A DNA stretch of 64,000 bases, taken from NCBI GenBank assembly GCA_963576475.1, contig OY754981.1, positions 20,681,683-20,745,682 of the forward strand, given 5' to 3'. This stretch comes from Molanna angustata (Eukaryota > Arthropoda > Insecta > Trichoptera > Molannidae). Of the stretch, positions 1 through 11,112 are shown piece after piece. The notes under the pieces are model-generated. The model saw only the letters and a list, made by a program, of their open reading frames with translations, was not told where the DNA came from and ran no database searches. Within the stretch, counting starts at the first letter, position 1. Every line of letters starts with the position of its first letter. The position numbers and the translations under genes are program-made.

Positions 1-571
1 ATTATAAAGCGCCGTTAAGTGATACAAGATCACTCCAAGGGAGATAGAGCTTATTTGTTGGCTCACAGAAACAAGGCAGTCTAAAGAAGTTTACCGAAGG
101 TGTCAATTCTCTAAGGTCCACGTATGTCAAGAGGCAATTTATTCCATTTTAAAGGCCCGTTCACACTAAAACCGCGATTGACACTGTCTAATTCTTTTAA
201 AGAGTTGGTACTCTGTGATCCAGATGATCTCAGTGTAAGCTGTCTTCTTGATGGAACATTCTTTTGACACAGTTCTTGAATTTAGTGTGAAGCCAAGTCG
301 TTCAGAGCCTTAAATACCATCAGGCATACCTTATAGTCCACTCGTTCTGTTCTAGTGCAGTTCGTTAAGAAGAGGTGTTATGTGACATCTTTTGTCGGCA
401 GAAATATCCAACAACAGATTACCCGGAATACCTGCGAAGAGATGGAAGGACAGTTGGACCTCCTCTCCTCAGAGTAGTCCACCACAAACAGGTATAATAG
501 GCCAGAAACACTAGTAACTAGAAAAACTCGTTTAAATCAGACAGCGTCTTAGTAATTTTCTCTGAACTTAT
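1..571. other. unassigned left edge
   Basis: I see no gene. GCCCGTTCACACTAAA (about 155-170) and TTTAGTGTGAAG (about 283-294) are inverted and may bound a small TIR element. The first 20 bases resemble a stretch at about 39383-39404 (TATAAAGCGCCGTT), so the window may start inside a dispersed repeat. Confidence 0.3.
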
Positions 572-2706
572 ATAACTAGTTGCATGTAACACATGAGATC
601 CAACTGTCGATAGCGATAGTATGTATAGTTGAAGAATAAGTACAAAACTATAAACCCATAAATCAAAATTATTGAATATTTTAAGATATTTTGTTTTCTA
701 TACAACACATGTAGGTATATATGTCAAGATAGGATAGTATGGAGGTCAATCCTTTTTTCCTACCCAGAATATGAAAACAGCATGATGGTATGTATGTATG
801 ATTGAAGATTAAGTATCAAACTATTCCATATTGTGTATAGGCGACTGCCATACAAATTGGATGAAGCGATGTCGTCACTAAATTCAATTTTTATAAAAAT
901 TGTTAAAAAAATTAAGATGTACTACTGCAATGTTAATATTTTTTATAGAAAATTAAATTATCTAGTTGGGGTGTTTCGGTTTTTTTCGATATTTTTAAAA
1001 ACTTTGGTAAAAATATTTTTCTTTATAAAAAATGTTTGAGAATCTTTGGAATTTTTTCGAAAAAGTAATTTTGAGATTTTGTATTTGTCTATATTTATAC
1101 CAATTTTCAGCGTTCTAGCTTTTATGGTTTCTAAGATATATGGAAAAATAAAGTAAAAATTCATAAGTTGATAACCCCTGAGTGAAACAAAAATTAAAAA
1201 AATTTGAGTATAAAAATACTGTAGGCCTGTAACTATTTATTTATTTTGAAATTTTGGGCTCTGTAAATTGAGCGGATCAAAAGGGGGAGACGGACACACA
1301 CACAGACACGAAATGTTCTACTCCGAATTCTGAGTAAATCCGTATATAGAACATAATATTCTGCGAAGCCTCTAAGTTGTTGTTTTTTGACTTCAAAGTT
1401 GGAAAAGCCGTGAAAAATATAGACCTTACATACAAATCTCGCGTATCCTGGCTTGAAACTTTGTCGATATGTTAACAGAACAAAGTTCTCTTGAACAAAT
1501 CGACAGTTGGATTACGTGGGCTGCGCATAACGCGAATTCGTTTTTTTTTCTTGGTGGATAGTTGCTCAAACTGTTCCCCTCTCTTCAGAAGATATTTGCC
1601 GAAAACTGCACATAATGGAAAAAAATGTACCTTAACTAGGTATTCAAAATTAATATAATATTGATCATTGAATGTTTAAAATAATAAAACAAATCGATAT
1701 ATTTCATTATTTGTAACTTCTTGTAGGTACATATAATTCGTACATTGGAAAGCGTATTGCAAAACGGAAATTTCTTTCAACCAACCATATTCATTTATAC
1801 TATTTTTATACCGATTTTGCTTTATAAGTTGCATTCAAGCAGGCGTAAAAGAGAATTTATTTATCGACAAAGTATCAAACAAAAGTATCAAAGTATCAAT
1901 ATTTGTATGCAGGGTTTCTATTTTTCACGGTTTTTCAACCAACTTAGTGGCTTCGCAGCATATATATGATCTATACATTATATGGATTTACTCAGAATTC
2001 GGAGTAGAACATTTTAGTGTGTCTGTGTCCCCCTTATAACTTTTGATCCACTCAATTTGCAGAGCCCAAAATTTCAGAATATATATAGTTATACGCCTAC
2101 AAAACTTTTATACTCAGAATTCTGAATTTTTGCTTCAGTCAGGGGTTATCAACTTTTGAATTTTTACTTTATTTTTCCATATTATATCTCAAAAACCATA
2201 TAAGCTAGAACCCTGAAAATTGATATAAATATAGACGAATACAAAATTTTAAATTTGTTTTTTCAAAAAAATGACAGATTTTCTTAAACATTTTTTAATG
2301 ATATAAACATTTTTTTGTGATAAATTTATGTGTTTAGCTGCCTATATTTCCATTTTTTTTTAATATCGAAAAACGCCGAAACACCCCAACTAAGTAATTT
2401 AATTTGTTATAAAAAATATTGAAATTGTAATAGTAATAGTACACCACAAACTATTTTAACATTTTTTATAAACATTGAATTTAGTGACTACATTGATTCA
2501 TGCAATTTGTATTTGGCAGCATACACTACATAATATCTACGGGAACTCAATAGTTTGATACTTAATCTCCAACATACATACTATCTTATACTGACATACA
2601 TACCTACATGTTATATATAGAAATCAAAATATCTTAAAATGTATATAAATTTATTCTTAGCAATCGACAGTTGGACCTCATGTGTTACATGCAACTAGTA
2701 ATATTA
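572..2706. mobile_element. foldback-type element with about 850-bp inverted arms
   Basis: The left arm (about 575-1475) reappears inverted as the right arm (about 1860-2703). Matching blocks include CTAGTTGCATGTAACACATG at both ends, GTTGGGGTGTTTCGG (963-978 versus about 2377-2392) and CTACTCCGAATTCTGAG (1320-1336 versus about 1993-2009). The arms have diverged. The left arm carries a small insertion resembling an RTE 3' tail (about 736-805). No intact ORF is present, so it is a non-autonomous DNA element. Confidence 0.75.
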
Positions 2707-2730
2707 ATCCAATTGCAATACCTACTTCAA

Positions 2731-2900
2731 CCGCCGTGGTATAGCAGTTCTAACTTCTGTGCCGGTGTCCTGGGTGCAATTTCCAGCAGAGGAGAAATTT
2801 ATTTAAAATTATTTCTCACGCAATAAATTGTTACTTCCCCGGGCTGTACACACTGATTAGATGTAAAAAATGGTCATTCGGTAATATATACCTGACACTA
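2731..2900 (+). mobile_element. tRNA-derived SINE, family 1
   Basis: CCGCCGTGG...AGCAGTTCTAAC (box A-like) and GTCCTGGGTGCAATTTCC (decayed box B) are followed by AGCAGAGGAGAAATTTATTT and ATTTCTCACGCAA. The same order occurs in the copy near 41.4 kb, which has a better box B. The tRNA-like part is degenerate and is not a working tRNA gene. Confidence 0.65.
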
Positions 2901-3058
2901 GTACACGATGCAAAGAAAGTTTAATTGTTATTATTTTCAACCTCTACAAACCATGCCACATAAATCAATATTCTTAAATCGCGCACCCAAACCTGCTAAA
3001 CAAACTCCTTGTATTATGCAATATGTATAGCACAAGCAATAGAGGGCTATAGTATTAG

Positions 3059-3325
3059 CAGCGGTCGGAGAACTTTTCTAACCATTACCCCAAAATATTT
3101 TTGCGTAAGTCGATATTACCCCTTTCACCCATTTTGAAAAGAAGACAATCAATGTATATTTAAATAAACATTATTTATTGAATTAATTTACACGGAAAAT
3201 AAAAAAAAAATACATGAAAATAGTAAGTATGTAATAGACAAACAAAATAAAATTCTCAAATTGGATCAAACAAAAATTCATTTTTACCCCATTTGGGGTA
3301 ATTTAATCCGGTTCCCCGACCGCTG
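3059..3325. mobile_element. hAT-type MITE (267 bp)
   Basis: Termini CAGCGGTCGG and CCGACCGCTG are perfect inverts, and similarity continues inward (GAAC, ATTACCCCAAA). CAGCGGTCGG is a typical hAT end. The 8-bp flanks do not match clearly. Confidence 0.65.
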
Positions 3326-4035
3326 ATATAAAGAATTGCATTATAAGTATTTTAGATTTACATTTTACAGAGTATTGTTTCTTAACATTTATCTAAAATT
3401 TTAATTTGTGGTTACCCTAGCTCAACAAGGTGCCTTTCATTTCAAAATGGTCCATTTCCGTTCCATAGAGATGAATATTATTAGTTCCATTTTAGTAATA
3501 CATGTCTCAGACTAGAAATACCCCATAATTAAATAGAAAGAGTATGAGTGTAGGCGACAACAATAAAATGAGCAGCAAGAAATATTGAAATATTTGTTTC
3601 AGTAGCAATAAATGTATAATATGTAGGTAAATACCTACCTACCTACCGTAGCAAACAGACAATAAACAGTTGTCCCCAGATGAACTTAATAGTAGAGTTA
3701 ACATCTCCCAGATGTGTCATTTTCTTTGGAAAACCATCTAATATATGTGTCATTTGGATATGTAGTCAATATCCATTAAAGAATAATAATGTATTTACAT
3801 ACTGAAAATAATACAGATAAACCTGAATTTATGTTTTCGTAGGAAGCTGAAAGTGTAGGTACATTAAATAAAATAAGGTTATTTCATCACTTCATTCTGT
3901 GATACCTATTTCGAATAATACAAATCAAAAAAGTTGCAAATTATTTCTTAAGCATTTTGGTGTTTTCATTTTGTATTATTGTATAAAGTTCTTGAACGAT
4001 TCTCTAATATAATTTTTTATTTGTCAAATTTGTAC
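3326..4035. other. intergenic, nothing recognised
   Basis: AT-rich DNA without a supportable ORF, RNA or repeat boundary. Confidence 0.4.
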
Positions 4036-4273
4036 CTGTCAATTTATTCAATACATGTCTCAAGGAATCATCTGTCAATTTATTCAATACATGTCTCAAG
4101 GAATCATCTGTCAATTTATTCAATACATGTCTCAAGGAATCATCTGTCAATTTATTCAATACATGTCTCAAGGAATCATCTGTCAATTTATTCAATACAT
4201 ATCTCAAGGAATCATCTGTCAATTTATTCAATACATGTCTCAAGGAATCATCTGTCAATTTATTCAATACATG
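4036..4273 (+). repeat. 36-bp tandem array, 6.6 copies
   Basis: The unit starts CTGTCAATTTATTCAATACA and ends in TCTCAAGGAATCAT. Copies begin at 4036, 4072, 4108, 4144, 4180, 4216 and 4252, and are almost identical (one G-to-A at about 4201). Because 36 is a multiple of three and most frames lack stops, it yields repetitive ORFs on both strands that have no protein-like features. Confidence 0.95.
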
Positions 4274-4876
4274 TTGCAACGGAATGGACGGCCTGATAAG
4301 GATATTGAAAGAAGAGTTATGGCAGGAAACAGAGTGAATGGAGCACTTAGACCAGTTACGAATGATCGCAACATATCAAAAGATGCAAAAGTTGTCATTG
4401 ATAACGCAATCGTAGTGCCAACCCTGACGTATGCAAGTGAGACCTGGACATGGTAGAAGTAGCACGAAAGCAGAATAAATGCAGTTGAAATGAGAAGAAT
4501 TTGTAACAGAACGATGTATGACAGAGTTCGAAATGAAGATACAAGGAAAGAATATAAGATGAAAAAAATGTAATTAACAGAATGAAAGTTAACACATTGA
4601 GATGGTTTAGCTTCTTGGGGAGAATGAATGAAGAACGCCTGACGAAGAAAATATACAAAGCTGACAGGAATGAAATAAGAGGTCGGGGGCACCCAAGAAA
4701 AGGATGGCACGACCATGTAAGAGATATTCTAAAAGATGCAAATGTAAGAAGCGTGAACAACAGACGATGAATGAATGTTGATGAGGCAATGAATGTGTCA
4801 AGATAGAAATATGTGGCGTTCGGTTCTCTTTGCCTACCCCGTGAGGGACATGGCGTGATGGTATGTATGTATGTAT
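4274..4876 (+). mobile_element. 5'-truncated RTE-like LINE, 3' end with (TATG)n tail
   Basis: The frames encode the C-terminal part of a reverse-transcriptase ORF (NGRPDKDIERRVMAGNRVNG, TLTYASETWTW, then RGHPRKGWHDHV) with a stop after ETWTW and frameshifts. The end is the conserved tail TCTCTTTGCCTACCCCGTGAG...GGCGTGATGG followed by (TATG)n. It is closely related to the 34-kb copy. It lies between a satellite unit and TCTCAAGGAAT, so it appears to have inserted inside the 36-bp array. Confidence 0.85.
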
Positions 4877-5443
4877 GTCTCAAGGAATGTCATAAAACAG
4901 AACATGTATATTTAGATACCAAATATTTCATAATAATCCATATTCATTATGGGGTTGATAAGAAGAGTCAAATGGCAACCATTCCAGTTCTGCCATTCAT
5001 TAATAACTTCTACATTGATTCATCTAATTTCATAATTTATAACAAAGATTTTGTCCATTTTATATTTATAAAGATAAGTTTGTTTCAGACGAATAAACTA
5101 CTTAGATTATAAAGAAATGAGCAGTCATACTTGAATATTCAATTTATTTATACAAATAAAGTGTTCATTGTTTTATTGCTTAGAACTATACTATCTATTC
5201 ACATTAAATAATCTAATACGAAATTAAAAGATCTTGGCATTATTTCTTTAATTTACAAGTATGTATGAATGAATCATTATAATATACTGAATAAATAAAA
5301 AATATGTAATTTATGAAAATACTGTAAAACCTAAAATATTCTCTTGCAATTCAAGGTTGATGTAATTGTCTAAGACCCGAATGCACAGTCCTAGGTACAT
5401 AAATACTAACTCCTAACCTCACTGGAGTAGGGTAAAGCAAGCA

Positions 5444-5471
5444 AAGAGTACGCACAAGCTAAGAGTACGCA
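5444..5471 (+). repeat. AAGAGTACGCA sites, left end of pogo-like element
   Basis: Two direct copies at 5444-5454 and 5461-5471, the first overlapping the inner part of the terminal repeat. Confidence 0.8.
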
Positions 5472-5680
5472 TCGTGATTTATTTCGAAAAAAAATTCTAT
5501 GTTGGCAATACTGGGATCACATTCAGTTGTCTTTGATGTGAACTGTCACTAGGCGACTTGTTTACGCACGTGTCGGAATACGTCTTGGTACAAAATAATT
5601 TTTTTGTTTTTTTGTAGTTTTTATCTAAAAATCAGTCAAAATAACTTGTTTGCTACAAGAGTTGGATTGCTACAATAACA

Positions 5681-5912
5681 GTGAGTATTATTTTTACTTG
5701 TTTAATGATAGTCTGGCTTTGGTTTTCGTGCATTTATTTTTTGATACTGAGTTTTATTTTTTGAATAAAAATTTATGTCATCAAATTGACCCGATAGCAA
5801 AGAGTACGCACCCAAAGAGTACGCATGCGTACTCTTTGCTTGTATGACAGTATTTCGCATTACATGTTTGAGATATTTTATATTGATTTATCTTATGGTT
5901 TTCTCTTTGCAG
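5681..5912 (+). other. putative 5'-UTR intron of the transposase gene
   Basis: Donor GTGAGT at 5681 and acceptor TTTGCAG ending 5912 enclose 232 bp that include three internal AAGAGTACGCA sites. Splicing would place the ATG four bases into the next exon. Confidence 0.45.
5800..5836. repeat. AAGAGTACGCA cluster with 22-bp palindrome
   Basis: Copies at 5800-5810 and 5815-5825 (direct) and 5826-5836 (inverted). The last two form a perfect 22-bp palindrome centred on GCATGC. Confidence 0.85.
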
Positions 5913-5915
5913 AAA

Positions 5916-7649
5916 ATGGGAAAATACACGAAAAAAACAGAGAGAAAATTATTTTTCAATGAAAAAAATATGAAGGAAATAAACGAAAGAATAGAGAAGG
6001 GGGAAAGCAAAAGAGCTATTGCAAAATCCTATGGCATTCCTGAAGCAACTCTCCGTAAAAGATTAAAATCAGGCTCAATCCCATTGTCATTAGGTAGATT
6101 TCACAAAGTTTTTACTGATGAAATGGAACAGGCATTGGCTGAACATTGTAGGCAACTCGATAACTATTTCTATGGAGTGACAAAGAAAGATTTAGGAAGA
6201 TTTGCATTTGAATTAGCTGAGAAAAATGGAATTAACCATCTCTTTAACAAAGAAACCAAACAGGCAAGCAAAACATGGGTAGAAGAGTTTGCACGAAGGC
6301 AAAATCTGAGTCTCAGACAGCCTGAAAAAACGAGCTTAGCGCGTGCCTCTGGATTTAACAGAGTACAAGTGGATAGATTTTTCAAAAATTTTAAAGATTT
6401 AATCGCTACTTACCAATTCGTTGGAAGACATATTTTTAACATGGACGAAACTGGTTTACAAACAGTTCCCAATAAATTACCAAAAATTTATGCACAACAA
6501 GGTAAAAAAAATGTGGGTAAAATTGTCTCCGCTGAAAGAGGCCAAACTATGACAGCAGTTTGTTGTATGAGTGCTTCTGATTTATTTGTTCCACCTGCAT
6601 TGATTTTCCCACGTAAGCGCAAGAAGTTGGAATTAATGCAAGGCGCTCCTGATGATTCATTACTTTTAGTATCCGATTCAGGATACATGAACTCTGAGCT
6701 GTTTTTAGAATGGCTTCAACACTTCATTAAGATGGTAAAAGTAACTAAAGAAGCACCGGTACTTTTAATATTAGACAACCATTCTTCACATTTGAGTTTA
6801 GCTGCAATTGAAACGGCTCGAGAGTCTGGAGTAGTTCTTTTGAGTTTGGCACCACATACCAGTCACCGACTGCAGAGTCTGGATACAGGCTTTTTTGGAC
6901 CATTGAAAAGAGCATATGCCGTAGCCTGTGATAACTGGCAAGTCACTAATCCTGGACGTGCTATCACACAATTTCAGGTCGCTCAATTATTTGGAACTGC
7001 ATATTCTAAGGTGGCATCTATAGATAAAGCTAAAAAAGCTTTTGAATGTTGTGGAATATGGCCTTACAACGACCAGATTTTTAACGATACCGACTTTGCT
7101 CCTTCAGAAGTTACAAATTTGCCAGAACCGCAAATTTTGACACCTTCTTCAAGTATTTCATCTAACATTGATGCCATTAATCAGAAAGATGCGGCGGTTC
7201 CCTCCATTATAAACCCCTCACAGGTGACTGAGAGCATTGAAATGACGTCAAAATCCTGTTTCCAGCCATCTGAAATTCGCCCACTACCAAAAACTACATT
7301 ACAGAGAAAACAAAATATAAAAAGAAAGAAATCTGAAGTACTCACGAGTTCTCCTTACAAAAAACAATTAGAAGATAAGAAAAAAGAAGAAGAGAAGAAG
7401 AAAGAAAAAGCAGAGAAGTTACGAATAAAAACAATGAAAAAAGTAATAAAACGAACAGCTGAAGGATCATCAAATAGTTCATATGTTCAAGCTAGTCAAA
7501 ATGTCATTCGTTGTCCTCTTTGTATGGAGGTATATGTTGACCCACCTGAAGTTGATTGGATTCAATGTTCAAGGTGTGAAGCATGGTGGCACGATGAGTG
7601 CACCGATTACGTCGGCTTCGGAGCTTTTAATTGTCATGTGTGTAATTGA
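5916..7649 (+). CDS. pogo/Tigger-like DDE transposase with C-terminal PHD finger (577 aa)
   Basis: Start at 5916 (MGKYTKKTERKLFF) because a strong acceptor, TTTCTCTTTGCAG, ends at 5912; the frame is open 24 codons further up but that part looks intronic. Residues about 15-55 form a psq-type helix-turn-helix (KGESKRAIAKSYGIPEATLR), followed by a CENP-B-like DNA-binding region (about 65-150). The DDE domain has D177 (NMDETG), D287 (LILDNHSSH) and D323 (LQSLDTGFFGPLK), with 35 residues between the last two. After a Lys/Glu-rich helix (about 480-510), residues about 530-577 form a C4HC3 PHD-type zinc finger (CPLC, CSRC, WWHDEC, CHVC). The role is cut-and-paste transposition at TA sites; the PHD finger may bind chromatin, which is inference. 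Confidence 0.93.
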   Translation: MGKYTKKTERKLFFNEKNMKEINERIEKGESKRAIAKSYGIPEATLRKRLKSGSIPLSLGRFHKVFTDEMEQALAEHCRQLDNYFYGVTKKDLGRFAFELAEKNGINHLFNKETKQASKTWVEEFARRQNLSLRQPEKTSLARASGFNRVQVDRFFKNFKDLIATYQFVGRHIFNMDETGLQTVPNKLPKIYAQQGKKNVGKIVSAERGQTMTAVCCMSASDLFVPPALIFPRKRKKLELMQGAPDDSLLLVSDSGYMNSELFLEWLQHFIKMVKVTKEAPVLLILDNHSSHLSLAAIETARESGVVLLSLAPHTSHRLQSLDTGFFGPLKRAYAVACDNWQVTNPGRAITQFQVAQLFGTAYSKVASIDKAKKAFECCGIWPYNDQIFNDTDFAPSEVTNLPEPQILTPSSSISSNIDAINQKDAAVPSIINPSQVTESIEMTSKSCFQPSEIRPLPKTTLQRKQNIKRKKSEVLTSSPYKKQLEDKKKEEEKKKEKAEKLRIKTMKKVIKRTAEGSSNSSYVQASQNVIRCPLCMEVYVDPPEVDWIQCSRCEAWWHDECTDYVGFGAFNCHVCN

Positions 7650-7667
7650 AATTATTAAGTTATATGA

Positions 7668-7749
7668 AGAAATAGTCGTGCGTACTCTTACCTTGTATGA
7701 AGAAATAGTCGTGCGCACTCTTTCCTAGTATAGTAGGTAAGAGTACGCA
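7668..7749. repeat. AAGAGTACGCA cluster, right side of pogo-like element
   Basis: Inverted copies at 7679-7689 and 7712-7722 (one mismatch) lie in a 33-bp direct duplication starting ATGAAGAAATAGTCGTGCG; a direct copy follows at 7739-7749. Confidence 0.8.
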
Positions 7750-8546
7750 CAGGGAGACATTTTTTATATGCTTAGTTTTTAATGTTTTTTATTATTTTTA
7801 TACATTTACAACATATTATTTTGTTTTCAAAAATGTCATAGTTCAATAACGTCGTTATAGTTTGAATGTAAGTTGTTTATAAAATTTATTAAAATTAAAG
7901 GTTTGTTAAGTGTGTACTCTTTGCTTGCTTTACCCTATATAGTATTCTTAAGTTAGCAAATGCATTGCAGAGACATCCCTAACTAAATACTAAATACCAA
8001 ACATAAGGTCGATGGCGTAGAATTTCACATTATTGTGTATGCATAAAAGAGATAGATAGCTTTCAATGGGCTTAGACTGATGTTTAAAATGTTTTTTGTT
8101 GTAACATCACAAACATATGTAACCAAGCTCACCCTGACAGTTCGATGTCACGATTTTTCTGAAATTCCGGCGAATTTTAGGCATCTCATATAGATCGCTG
8201 AATACTCTTGTTTGGTATTTGATTTGACAAAATTACTAAATACATATTTATCGAAGTCTCTAAAATCATCATCCATGGAAAATATCTCGTATTTTAGTAT
8301 TAAACTACTCATAAGGTTCCTCACGATCAACCTTACTTTTTGACAGTTGGCAAATGTTAGTTTACGCCAACGCGCAAGCGCTAAGTATTTAGATATGTCT
8401 CTGCAATCCAATTCTCATACAAAAACTTGGTAGCATCCTCCAGTTAGGAAGCCACGTGATCTAACTTAAGTGAGCGACTGTGCAATGAAAACATGGTTAG
8501 TATTAAGAATTTAGTATTTACATCGGAATCTGCATTCGGACCTAAG

Positions 8547-11112
8547 TCTTAACATTTTAAATTTTCTACATGATTTAATAATATTCTAAGAAATGTAATC
8601 ATTCGTTTTCTTATTGCATATTGCTGTTCCATTATCTTTGAACTAGTTTGATGTAACTTCAACATATTGTTAGTTGGTGTGAAGTCAACAAAAAGATAAT
8701 AAAAAGTATTGCATACCCAAATACCAAACTGGAAATGGATAAATTCTATATCTATGATACGACATACTTGTAAATTTAAGTACAACAAACTAAATAGAAC
8801 AAAAAACATTTACTACTATTTAATTCAGAATAATTAAAATCATTTATTAAGATATACATTTTACAAGAAAATCATATTTCAACCAAAAACACAAATTTGA
8901 TATATTCATTTTTTTTAATAAACAACTACAAAACATTTATTTAATTCATATGTTAAAAATACATATTTTAAAATGATTGACTTCACATAGTTGCAGCGAA
9001 ATGGATATGCTAGTATAGTAAGATAAGAAAATTAATAGGTAGATATATAGTAAAATTCTGCTGGTATTTACTATGATTATTAAATTTCTGGATTATTTAG
9101 CAGCTACTAAAATATGTATGTATAGAGATGTAATTTTGCATAAATGGGGCAAGCACCGAAAAGGAAAGGAATACATTAATTTAAAATAAAATTATATGCA
9201 AATCAACAGGATCATATGCTGAGGTCCGCGATATTTTTACAATTATTGATTTTTTCTACAAGAAATTTCAAACTCCACACAAATAATAGAGGAGTATATT
9301 GATGGGTCTTGAATCGGGGTACAACATTCATCAGTGGTAGAGAATTAAGTGCGTTGTAGGTACTTGCACTTTAGATGACCAAGGTTCAATTCAATTCCTG
9401 CCTTCAAAATGATTTCATTCAACTATTGCATAAGGATTCTTCACTTTATTTAAGGAATAATGAGGATATATTTGTACATGTTTCATCAGGATAGATATTC
9501 AAAACTAGTCTTTACTGAAAAATACTGATAATTAATTTTAAAATGAACACATTACTTATCAAACAAATTAACTTTAACAAATCTCTCATGAGTGCGGTGT
9601 GCCACAGACCACCTGCAAGACTGCTCTGCTACCTACTTATGTGAGGACCTGCTACGCTGTGCAAAGCCAAGTATAGGTCGAGAAGAATTTGATTGCTGCT
9701 GACACGAGAGAAGAAGAAGACTTTAATAAAAACACGCAAGAACTATGTTGTATTTGTATAAAAACATGCAAAATATTTAATTTAACCAGTGTTTATGATT
9801 GAAATTGGTGTTAAAAATAAGTTATGTGGGCTGAACAGGATTATTAAGAGTCATATAATAAACTACATCAAATAATATTTAAAATTTGAAGTAAAATAAA
9901 TATCTAACATTAATGTTATAATATCAATAGACAAAAAAATATATTTTCTGTATATCTCAAAAAAGGCATGTGACTCAGTTGTGCACAATTACATCTATAT
10001 GGTGTAAACTCATAATCCTGAAATGAAAAAAGAGGCAGTTTTGACAGCAAAAAACATTTCTAAAAATTATATTATTCTACCGTTGATTATCTATGCCTAT
10101 TAATTGTTAATGTGTAGACAGGAAAATAAATAATTAAAAACATGTAATGAATTACAAAACATAAGTACTAATTTACGACAGTATAATATGAAACATATTT
10201 AAGACTACACAATAACATTATTCATTAATTATACATACCTACGTCTTATATAAAAAATTACTCATCAAATGTTTCATACGTTCAGATGATCATTACGGTA
10301 TTTACAAATGCACAGAATCATAACTTTAGATAAAAGACCATAAATTAGTATTATAACTCCATGATAAATTATGTTTTGATACTAAAATATTTCAAAATAC
10401 GCAAGATGCCTTACAAAATATGCTAAAATGTTGTTTAATGTAAGTTCTAGATATAGTTTTTAATAAAAAAAAAAGTGATAAGTTCATAAAAAAATACATT
10501 ATTACACAAGAAAAATAGTAAATAACTGAATAATTCCGAAACAAAAAAGGGCATTGTGAATTGTCATTAATGATTTAAAATAAAGTGGTAGCAACATGAA
10601 AATCTAGTAGGTGTTCATTGCAATTTTTTTCTACCCATGCGGTAAATTATATATTTTAATACTTTTGGAACTAACTTTGTCACACATCTGTTGAAGAAGC
10701 AGTTGCTTTGAAACCAATTGTAACAAATAATTTGTTTGTGGTTTATGTATGGTGAATTGTAATAAATAAAATTGGAAAGATATCTGATTACCATAAGGCT
10801 GAATTCCCAGTTTATAATATTGAATTAAAAGCATCATATAGAAAGGAAACAGTGAAGTGTTTAACATTAAGTTTTGCTTAGTAATAAAGGCAAAACCAAC
10901 GGAAATACTAATACTCATTTGAAGTGACACAGATAATTTTACATATCCAACGAACATTAAAATTTTGAAACTCTACAAAATACTTCAAATCTGTTACAAT
11001 TATGATGATAAATGACAGTCTATATTTCATTTTTTCTAACCAATTTCAATCGTTAAAAAAAATACAAATTTAGAATGTATCCAGAATTTAGTTTTAAAAG
11101 GAACATATTATA
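8547..11112. other. intergenic between TE cluster and moira 3' end
   Basis: AT-rich. A decayed tRNA-like segment occurs at about 9335-9415 (box A-like TCAGTGGTAGAGAATTAAG, box B-like AAGGTTCAATTC), probably a SINE remnant. A long moira 3' UTR could reach in here. I see no other feature. Confidence 0.4.

Larger units (their letters stand above)
5430..7935 (+). mobile_element. complete pogo-like (Tc1/mariner superfamily) transposon, 2506 bp
   Basis: 26-bp terminal inverted repeats begin GGGTAAAGCAAGCAAAGAGT and differ at one base between ends. Each end is flanked by TA (5428-5429, 7936-7937), the superfamily's target duplication. It holds one intact transposase gene and repeated AAGAGTACGCA sites near both ends. 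Intact ORF and near-identical ends argue for a young, possibly active copy. Confidence 0.93.
5375..8541. mobile_element. older TIR element, split by the pogo-like transposon
   Basis: ACCCGAATGCA (5375) and its inverted partner TGCATTCGGAC (ending 8541) are flanked by CTAAG on both sides (5370-5374 and 8542-8546). Inward, AAATACTAA also pairs. Without the nested insertion it would be about 660 bp with no coding content, so MITE-like. Inner segments around 7965 and 8400 (TTGCAGAGACAT) are also inverted. Confidence 0.55.

Noticed and set aside
4036..4273. CRISPR array
   Set aside because: The units are head-to-tail with no unique spacers, and the genome is eukaryotic.
3979..4456. Repetitive-protein ORFs over the 36-bp array, on both strands
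   Set aside because: Open frames follow from a stop-free 36-bp unit; the frame runs into LINE sequence and there is no start or splice context.
5844..5915. Extra 24 N-terminal residues of the pogo transposase
   Set aside because: They lie before a strong 3' splice site and are hydrophobic, unlike transposase N termini.
8148..8411. 87-aa minus-strand ORF
   Set aside because: Lies in the non-coding part of the outer TIR element and shows no recognisable domain.
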